The notes under the pieces: generated by a model
Database searches by the model: none
The model's input: the letters and a program-made list of their open reading frames with translations, nothing else
Told to the model about the DNA's origin: nothing
Shown: piece by piece, positions 5,312 through 10,048 of the stretch
Numbering within the stretch: position 1 is the stretch's first letter
Layout of the letters: each line of letters starts with the position of its first letter
Program-made: the position numbers and the translations under genes
Assembly: GCA_017547975.1 (NCBI GenBank)
Contig: JAFYNU010000137.1
Span: 1 to 10,048, forward strand
Length of the DNA stretch: 10,048 bases
Reading direction: 5' to 3'
From: Clostridia bacterium
Lineage (GTDB): Bacteria; Bacillota; Clostridia; Oscillospirales; QAMX01

Positions 5312-7054
5312 ATGCCCCTTTGTACCATATTTCTTGCTTCCCTCACCCGGGAGCTTGCCACCCATTTGACGGGGGCCCGCATTGACAAGGTCAATCAGCC
5401 CAATCCCCAGGAGGTGGTGTTGCAGGTCCGCACCCATCGGGGCAACGAGCGGCTGCTGCTTTCGGCCAATTCCCAGTCCGCCCGGGTGGCGTTTACCGAA
5501 TCGACCCGGGAAAACCCCGCTCAGCCCCCCATGTTTTGCATGAGCCTTCGCAAACACCTGACCAATTCCCGCATCCTTGGGGTGCGGCAGCTTGGCTGTG
5601 AGCGTGCCCTGGAAATTGAGGTGCTGTCCCACGACGAGCTTGGGGTGGAGGGACACAAAAAGATCGTTTGCGAAATGATGGGCCGTAACTCCAACGTGAT
5701 TTTGGTGGGGACCGACGGGCGCATTCTGGATTGCCTGAAAAAGGTGGATGCCGAAATGTCGGAAAAACGCCAGGTATTGCCCGGCCTCTTTTATCATCTG
5801 CCTCCTGTCCAGGAAAAACTGCCCCTGGACAGGGTGGAAAGCCTTACCCTGAAAGCCGGGGAAAAGCGGCTTGCCGACCAGATTTTGGATGAAATCTCCG
5901 GGATTGCCCCTCTGGTAGCCCGGGAAATTGCCCACCGGGCCACCGGCAACGTGGATGGGGTGGCACTCCCCGAAAGCGAGGAAGCAGAAAAGGCCGAGGT
6001 TGAAGTGCTTCGTATGAAGGAATCCTTCCTTGGGGGGGATGGGGTGCCCACCCTGCTTACCGACCCCAAGACCGGTAATCCCAAGGATTTTACCTTCTTT
6101 ACCCCCCGTCAGTATGAAGGAGTTTACGAAATGCGCCGGATGGCAAGTTTTTCCGAGCTTTTGGAGGAATATTTTGCCGGCCGGGACGCCGCCAATGCCC
6201 AAAGCCAGAAGACCCTGGAGCTTCGCCGCACGGTGGATCGGGTCCGGGAACGGCTGGTGCGGAAAATGGCCGCCCAGGAAAAGGAACTGGAAGAAACCGG
6301 CAAGCGGGAAACCTACCGGGAAATGGCAGATATTTTGGGAGCCTTCTCCTACCAGATCCCCCGGGGGGTCAACAGCGTCACACTGCCCAATCTCTACGCC
6401 GAGGAGGGGGGCGAAATCACCATCCCCCTTTTGGAAAAGCTTACCCCCCAACAAAACATCCGCCGCTACTACAAGGAATACAGCAAGCTGAAAAACGCCG
6501 AAACGATCCTTCTGACCCAGTTGGAGGAGGGGGAAAAGGAGCTTGCCTACCTGGATAGCGTTCGGGAGGAAATTGGCCGTGCCGCCACCCAACGGGATAT
6601 TGCCGAAATCCGGGAAGAACTGACCATGGGTGGCTACCTGAAGGGCAAAAAGGAACAGAAAAAGAAAAATTCCAATAAAAAGACCGCCATCAAGCCCCTC
6701 ATTTTCGAAGCGCCATCGGGCAAAATGGTGCTGGTTGGCCGCAACCATCTGGAAAACGACCGGCTCACCCTGCAAACCGCCGGGAAAACCGACCTGTGGT
6801 TCCACGTGAAGCACATTCCCGGGTCCCACGTGGTGCTCTTTTTGGAGGGAGAGGAGGCCACCGACGAGGATATTCTCTTCGCCGCATCCCTGGCCGCTTA
6901 CCACTCCTCCGGCAAGGCGGAAAATAAGGTGGCGGTGGATTACACCACCATCCGTAACGTGAAAAAGCCCAACGGGGCCCGTCCGGGTATGGTGATTTAC
7001 GAGCGGTATCGAACCGTCATGGCGGAGCCCAAACTCCCGGGAGGGGCAGTATGA
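5312..7054 (+). CDS. rqcH: RqcH (NFACT/Rqc2 family) ribosome quality control factor
   Basis: The protein has 580 residues, the usual length for bacterial RqcH, formerly annotated as fibronectin-binding protein FbpA-like. RqcH binds stalled 50S-peptidyl-tRNA complexes and recruits tRNA-Ala to add C-terminal alanine tails that mark the chain for proteolysis. The NFACT-N domain spans about 1-175, a helix-hairpin-helix region about 180-240, and coiled coils about 290-330 and 390-450. A Lys-rich stretch lies near 450-460. The NFACT-R (DUF814) domain, about 468-560, contains DLWFHVKHIPGSHVVL and YTTIRNVKKPNGARPGMV. The Asp-Arg pair known as D97/R98 in B. subtilis appears here as Glu97-Arg98 in QLGCER. 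The start has AAGAAAGGA upstream. Its stop codon overlaps the ATG of cca. Confidence 0.93.
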   Translation: MPLCTIFLASLTRELATHLTGARIDKVNQPNPQEVVLQVRTHRGNERLLLSANSQSARVAFTESTRENPAQPPMFCMSLRKHLTNSRILGVRQLGCERALEIEVLSHDELGVEGHKKIVCEMMGRNSNVILVGTDGRILDCLKKVDAEMSEKRQVLPGLFYHLPPVQEKLPLDRVESLTLKAGEKRLADQILDEISGIAPLVAREIAHRATGNVDGVALPESEEAEKAEVEVLRMKESFLGGDGVPTLLTDPKTGNPKDFTFFTPRQYEGVYEMRRMASFSELLEEYFAGRDAANAQSQKTLELRRTVDRVRERLVRKMAAQEKELEETGKRETYREMADILGAFSYQIPRGVNSVTLPNLYAEEGGEITIPLLEKLTPQQNIRRYYKEYSKLKNAETILLTQLEEGEKELAYLDSVREEIGRAATQRDIAEIREELTMGGYLKGKKEQKKKNSNKKTAIKPLIFEAPSGKMVLVGRNHLENDRLTLQTAGKTDLWFHVKHIPGSHVVLFLEGEEATDEDILFAASLAAYHSSGKAENKVAVDYTTIRNVKKPNGARPGMVIYERYRTVMAEPKLPGGAV

Positions 7055-8199
7055 TGGCCCTGCCCGCGCCCTGCCAAATGATCCTCCACCGCATTCGGGA
7101 GGCGGGGGGCGAAGCCTACGTTGTGGGGGGCGCCGTGCGGGATATGCTCCTGGGGAAGAATCCCGGGGATTACGATATGACAACCTCCCTTTTGCCGGAG
7201 GAGACCGAGACCCTGTTTTCCGATCATACCCTGGTGCTGGCGGGAAATAAGCACGGCACCGTGGGCATTGTGGCGGATGGGGCGGTTTACGAGGTCACCA
7301 CCTTCCGCCGGGACGGGGATTACCACGACCACCGCCGCCCCGATGGGGTACATTTTACCCGGAGTCTTCGTGAGGATGCCGCAAGGCGGGATTTCACCAT
7401 CAACGCCATGGCCTACTCCCCGGAGGAAGGGGTCATGGACTTTTTCGGCGGACAGGAGGACCTGAAAAACGGCGTCCTCCGGGCGGTGGGCAATGCCGAA
7501 ACACGATTTGAAGAAGATGCCCTTCGCATCATGCGGGGCATCCGTTTTGCTGCCACCCTGGGTTTTGCGGTGGAGGATGCCACCGGGGAAGCCATGTTCG
7601 GGAAGGCCGAAAACCTCCGGGACGTGTCGGGGGAACGGCTTGCGGTGGAACTGCAAAAGCTCCTTGCGGGAAAAGACGCCCTGCCCGTCCTTGGGGAATT
7701 CCGGGAGGTGCTGGCGGTATTCCTGGGGGATATTACCCTGCCGCTCACCCTTACCGGGGAGTTTTCAGCCGACCTGGCCCTGCTTTTCTGCGGCCGACCC
7801 GGGCTGGATGCCGCCCTGGAACGGCTGAAATTGGATCGGAACACCCGCCGGGAAAGCCGGTTGATTCACGAAAACCTCCAAACCCCCGAGCCCTTTGGTA
7901 CTTATGCTCTTCGAAAACTCCTGGGGAATGGGGGAGAAGCCCCGGCCCAAAAGACCCTGCTTGCAAGAGCGGCATTGGGCTACCCTGATGAAACCTCCCT
8001 GTTGGACGAAATCCTCCGGCGGGGGGACCCGGTGACCATCCGGGACCTGGCGGTTAAGGGACAGGACCTGGCGGAGCTGGGCATCACCGGCACCCGCATG
8101 GGGGAAACCCTCACCTTCCTCCTGGAGGAGGTCATGCACGACCGGGTGGAAAACAACCGGGAGGAACTGCTCGGGCATCTGGAAGTATTAAAATCATAA
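7051..8199 (+). CDS. cca: CCA tRNA nucleotidyltransferase
   Basis: This 382-residue class II nucleotidyltransferase adds the CCA 3' end to tRNAs. The head has VVGGAVRDMLLG (24-35) and the metal-binding pair Asp40 and Asp42 in GDYDMTT. RRDFTINAMAY (112-122) follows, and EDALR (155-159) is the amino-acid template that pairs with incoming CTP/ATP. The C-terminal two thirds is the helical tRNA-binding body. Poly(A) polymerases and CC- or A-only enzymes share these motifs; the sequence alone does not exclude a split-function enzyme, but CCA addition is the simplest reading. The start overlaps the rqcH stop (ATGA), and a second ATG follows at 7054. GGGAGGGGC upstream (about 7038-7046) serves either. 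The gene closes the trmK-nif3-rqcH-cca cluster and is followed by a terminator. Confidence 0.92.
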   Translation: MMALPAPCQMILHRIREAGGEAYVVGGAVRDMLLGKNPGDYDMTTSLLPEETETLFSDHTLVLAGNKHGTVGIVADGAVYEVTTFRRDGDYHDHRRPDGVHFTRSLREDAARRDFTINAMAYSPEEGVMDFFGGQEDLKNGVLRAVGNAETRFEEDALRIMRGIRFAATLGFAVEDATGEAMFGKAENLRDVSGERLAVELQKLLAGKDALPVLGEFREVLAVFLGDITLPLTLTGEFSADLALLFCGRPGLDAALERLKLDRNTRRESRLIHENLQTPEPFGTYALRKLLGNGGEAPAQKTLLARAALGYPDETSLLDEILRRGDPVTIRDLAVKGQDLAELGITGTRMGETLTFLLEEVMHDRVENNREELLGHLEVLKS

Positions 8200-8203
8200 A
8201 GCA

Positions 8204-8254
8204 ACCCCCCGCACTCCCCAGACGCATGCGCCAGGGGGCGGGGGGTGTTGTTTT
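8204..8254. terminator. GC-rich hairpin terminator between convergent genes
   Basis: ACCCCCCGC (8204-8212) pairs with GCGGGGGGT (8238-8246). Inside it a CCCC/GGGG pair and the GCATGC palindrome (8224-8229) allow more stacking. TGTTGTTTT follows on the plus strand. On the minus strand the same stem is followed by TTGCTTTATGATTTT. It probably ends both the cca transcript and the lipoprotein transcript, more firmly on the plus side. Confidence 0.75.
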
Positions 8255-8267
8255 GAAACAGGGAATT

Positions 8268-9419
8268 TCAGGAGATAAGACAGTCTGTAAGGTATACATA
8301 CGCTACCCGGTCATCCGCCAGAATTTCCCGGAGCTCCGGCAGGGTTACCAGAATGGAGCCATGACCGGTGAAGGCTCCATTGGACACGTAGTAATCCTCC
8401 ATTTCTTCCAAGGACACCAGCATTCCCCAATCGTAGTACCAACCGGGAAGATCATATTCTGCCATCCATTCCATATAGGGGCCGTAGAGATAGGCGTAAT
8501 AGTCGGCGCGGTTTTGTATGCTGGCGGCTTCTTGGGGGAATGTGCCGCCTGGGGGATATAAATAGAACTTGATGTGGAAAGCGGTATCCTCGTAATTCCC
8601 ATCGGAGACAATTCCTTTTTCAGTGTTATAGGACAGAGTCGCTTCGGCGGGATTCGCACCGGGAAGCTCTGCCACCGCTCGACGATAAGATGCTTCGATC
8701 TCTTCGACTTCGGCTTTTGTGTCAAGGGTTTTCTTGATCGACGCAATATGCTCCTCCCGCTTTCTCATCCACCAATTCAATTCGCTATCGGTGTCAGCAT
8801 CAATGGAGGGTTCGACGATATATCCGATATTCCGAATTCCTTTCGTGTCGGCTTTATCCATGGGGATCATCAGGGTGACAATCTCCTTTTTTATGTCGGG
8901 AGTAGAGGATAAACCGGTTACGTGCCACCCCTCCAGGAAGAAATAGAGCCCATCCCCGGTGGAATGCCGGTCAAGAAGGGTGACGTCGCTTGCGGGACCG
9001 GGAGAGGAAACGTGGAACAGGGTCACAAGGCTATGTGCATCAAACCATTCGGCGGGAATGTCCGGGAAAGGTGTTCCTTTTGCATCGGGGAAAAGCCGAA
9101 GGATCAGGTTTTGGTAGGCCTGGTAGTCGTCAAAGCTTTTGCAAAGGCGGAACTGGGATGCAATATCGACCGGGAGCATCGTCTCCTTCTGGGCCAGATA
9201 ATCCTCCGGCCAGGAAAAGCTTCCGTGGGACACGATAAAAGAGTCCCCGGGGAAGGCATAGGGCTCCGATTCGGAGCTCATGGCATCCTCCGGCACTCGG
9301 CTGGTACAGGCAGGGAGGAGGAATAGCAGAAAACAGGACAGGAAAGAGAAAATAATGAAACAGTATTTTGGAATGTTCATTCTGTCTTTTATAGTCCTAC
9401 CACAAAAAGAATACTTCAT
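8268..9419 (-). CDS. Uncharacterised lipoprotein
   Basis: I do not recognise this 383-residue protein. The N-terminus is basic, then a hydrophobic stretch FIIFSFLSCFLLFLLPAC ends in a lipobox with Cys38 as the lipidated residue, so it should be anchored outside the membrane. Residues about 100-210 carry a pattern (AEWFDAHSLVTLFHV, a Gly/Ser-Pro turn, then an alternating hydrophobic strand GLYFFLEGWHV and an acidic Thr/Asp region). This resembles many clostridial lipoproteins of PrcB-like type, but the likeness is weak. The C-terminal half is Tyr/Trp/acid rich (DYYAYLYGPYMEWMAEYDLPGWYYDW) and ends with LTDCLIS. The start at 9419 is chosen for the excellent GGGGAGG site five bases upstream. A later Met at 9380 would give a shorter signal peptide but has a poor ribosome site. 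Codon use looks less GC-biased than in rqcH or cca, so horizontal gain is possible. Confidence 0.75.
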   Translation of the reverse strand: MKYSFCGRTIKDRMNIPKYCFIIFSFLSCFLLFLLPACTSRVPEDAMSSESEPYAFPGDSFIVSHGSFSWPEDYLAQKETMLPVDIASQFRLCKSFDDYQAYQNLILRLFPDAKGTPFPDIPAEWFDAHSLVTLFHVSSPGPASDVTLLDRHSTGDGLYFFLEGWHVTGLSSTPDIKKEIVTLMIPMDKADTKGIRNIGYIVEPSIDADTDSELNWWMRKREEHIASIKKTLDTKAEVEEIEASYRRAVAELPGANPAEATLSYNTEKGIVSDGNYEDTAFHIKFYLYPPGGTFPQEAASIQNRADYYAYLYGPYMEWMAEYDLPGWYYDWGMLVSLEEMEDYYVSNGAFTGHGSILVTLPELREILADDRVAYVYLTDCLIS

Positions 9420-9424
9420 GATTT

Positions 9425-9431
9425 CCTCCCC
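9425..9431 (-). promoter_or_regulatory. Strong ribosome binding site that sets the lipoprotein start
   Basis: GGGGAGG on the minus strand lies five bases before the ATG at 9419. The competing ATG codons at 9479 and 9380 have no comparable site, which decides the start. Confidence 0.8.
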
Positions 9432-9517
9432 AAAATCGCTTAATGGTAAATCGGCTTTGAGACGCAAAGAAAACCTCATTTCGTTGGAAATCTCAAGAAT
9501 AGGATGTACAAATATTC

Positions 9518-9535
9518 CTATAATGATAATATCAT
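9518..9535. promoter_or_regulatory. AT-rich dyad over the lipoprotein -10, PerR/Fur-box-like
   Basis: ATGAT-AAT-ATCAT (9523-9535) is a perfect inverted repeat lying across the -10 element. The overlapping CTATAATGATAATAT (9518-9532) matches the B. subtilis PerR box TTATAATNATTATAA at 11 of 14 defined positions. A repressor there would block the promoter. The region is AT-rich, so chance similarity is a real possibility. Confidence 0.35.
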
Positions 9536-9554
9536 ACGTATATTACTTTGTCAA
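9526..9554 (-). promoter_or_regulatory. Near-consensus sigma-A promoter of the lipoprotein gene
   Basis: On the minus strand a perfect TTGACA (9554-9549) is followed after exactly 17 nt by TATTAT (9531-9526), with TGA as an extended -10. Transcription would start near 9519, leaving a leader of about 100 nt. In that leader TTGAGA (minus strand, 9496-9491) can pair with TCTCAA (9462-9457) to close a loop. Confidence 0.87.
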
Positions 9555-9590
9555 GAAAACATGGTTCTGGGGAATATAGATTCTGCTTTT

Positions 9591-9646
9591 ACTGATATCA
9601 CCAGTGATTTCTTCCCGTCATATACTGAAAACGACGAAGTATTTCG
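9591..9646. repeat. Small dyads in the DUF3343 leader
   Basis: ATCAC-CA-GTGAT (9597-9608) is a perfect 5-2-5 dyad, and ACGAA-GTAT-TTCGT lies about 9633-9646. Both are short and in AT-rich DNA. They may be operators or leader hairpins for the DUF3343 gene, but the evidence is only the symmetry. Confidence 0.3.
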
Positions 9647-9672
9647 TGTATATCGGGAGGTTTATCATATAT

Positions 9673-9909
9673 ATGAAACAGTATTGTATGCTGCCGTCGG
9701 AAACCTATGTCCGGAAGGCGGTGGAGGTTTTGGGGCGGTTGGGTATCCGTGCCACGGCGGTGCGGGTGCCCCTGCGGTATGCGGCCATGGGTTGCGGCGC
9801 AGGACTTGTGGTGGAGATGGGAGACCGGGAGGGGCTCCTGGACCTCTTTGCCGCCCACAGGATCCCGGTCAGACGGGTGGTGGGGGAAGAGGAATGGAAT
9901 CGGAACTGA
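9673..9909 (+). CDS. DUF3343 domain protein (putative sulfur/selenium carrier-like)
   Basis: This 78-residue protein matches small DUF3343 proteins: an N-terminal strand and helix (QYCMLPSETYVRKAVEVLGR), an Arg-containing middle strand, then the conserved Cys41 in AAMGCGAGLVVE, and a last helix with VRRVV. Family members are often encoded beside class V aminotransferases or selenium-trait genes, and a carrier role for S or Se on the conserved Cys has been proposed but is not firmly shown. The start ATG at 9673 is chosen because the family fold begins there and GGGAGG lies at 9656-9661. An earlier in-frame ATG at 9604 would add residues unlike the family. Its last 16 nt overlap the next gene, suggesting translational coupling. 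I could not find a convincing plus-strand promoter between 9420 and 9672. Confidence 0.83.
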   Translation: MKQYCMLPSETYVRKAVEVLGRLGIRATAVRVPLRYAAMGCGAGLVVEMGDREGLLDLFAAHRIPVRRVVGEEEWNRN

Positions 9910-10048
9910 TCTATCTGGATAACGCCGCCACCAGTTTTCCCAAGCCCCGGAGGGTGGGGGAGGCGGTGACCAAAGCCCTGGAAACCGCCGGGTCCTACCA
10001 CCGGGGCGGCGGGGAAACCGGGAAAAGGGCGGGGGACATCCTCTATAA
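9894..10048 (+). CDS. Cysteine desulfurase-like class V aminotransferase, partial (5' end only)
   Basis: Only the first 51 codons are in the window. The protein begins MESELIYLDNAATSFPKPRR, and LDNAATSFPKP is the N-terminal hallmark of class V PLP enzymes of the cysteine desulfurase type (SufS/IscS-like, including the clostridial subfamily often found next to DUF3343). A GSYHRGGGETGKRAG stretch follows, where the family has a conserved segment. The enzyme would release sulfur (or selenium from selenocysteine) as an enzyme persulfide. The lysine that binds PLP lies beyond the window. The ATG at 9894 sits inside the DUF3343 gene, overlapping it by 16 nt in another frame, with GGGGGAAGAGG just upstream. 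The pair is almost certainly co-transcribed. Confidence 0.87.
   Translation, partial: MESELIYLDNAATSFPKPRRVGEAVTKALETAGSYHRGGGETGKRAGDILY

Noticed and set aside
3800..7183. A very long open frame on the minus strand opposite trmK, nif3 and rqcH
   Set aside because: It is antisense to three well-recognised genes, has low-complexity Pro/Gly/Phe-rich composition and no family motifs. It arises from GC-rich codon use on the other strand.
9420..9479. Earlier start for the lipoprotein at 9479
   Set aside because: It would put about 20 extra residues before the signal peptide and lacks a ribosome site. GGGGAGG sits correctly before 9419.
9519..9580. Plus-strand promoter for DUF3343 using TATAAT at 9519-9524 or TATAGA at 9575-9580
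   Set aside because: No acceptable -35 lies at 16-18 nt from either. TTGTCA at 9548-9553 is 21 nt from TATAGA.
1..10048. CRISPR array, tRNA genes, insertion sequence or phage genes
   Set aside because: No regularly spaced repeats, tRNA-like folds, transposase motifs or phage structural genes were seen on either strand.

Overview
The window looks like chromosomal DNA of a GC-rich Firmicute, most likely a gut-type clostridium (inference). The reasons are: TrmK, a short Nif3/DUF34 protein, RqcH and a CCA-type nucleotidyltransferase in one cluster; a DUF1858 redox-disulfide protein; a DUF3343 protein beside a class V aminotransferase; purine-rich GAAAGGA/GGAGG ribosome sites; and sigma-A-like promoters with extended -10 elements. 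I see no tRNA, rRNA, CRISPR array, insertion sequence or phage gene.

Layout. (1) 136-1146, plus strand: a secreted cell-wall hydrolase with two SH3 domains, a Ser-rich linker and an NlpC/P60 domain. (2) A hairpin at 1158-1191 terminates this gene and the convergent minus-strand pair. (3) 3310-1205, minus strand: a cytoplasmic GH29 alpha-L-fucosidase followed by a sugar-phosphate isomerase/epimerase-like TIM barrel. The fucosidase frame is intact except for one amber codon at 2864-2866. (4) Back-to-back promoters at 3349-3377 and 3425-3453 serve the fucosidase pair and a DUF1858 gene (3530-3745). (5) 3835-8199, plus strand: trmK, nif3-like, rqcH and cca, packed with overlaps or a 3-nt gap. A terminator lies immediately before trmK. 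(6) 8268-9419, minus strand: an unrecognised lipoprotein behind a near-consensus promoter. (7) 9673-10048, plus strand: a DUF3343 gene overlapping the start of a cysteine desulfurase-like gene that runs off the window.

How the genes work together. The central cluster concerns tRNA and translation quality: TrmK methylates tRNA, RqcH elongates stalled nascent chains with alanine on 50S subunits, and Cca builds or repairs tRNA 3' ends. The minus-strand pair is a small glycan-use unit, possibly inactive because of the stop codon. The DUF3343/desulfurase pair points to sulfur or selenium transfer.

Most of the window is ordinary core genome. The points most worth a second look are the amber codon in the fucosidase, the rqcH-cca coupling, the terminator that leaves no promoter space before trmK, and the lipoprotein promoter with a PerR-box-like dyad.
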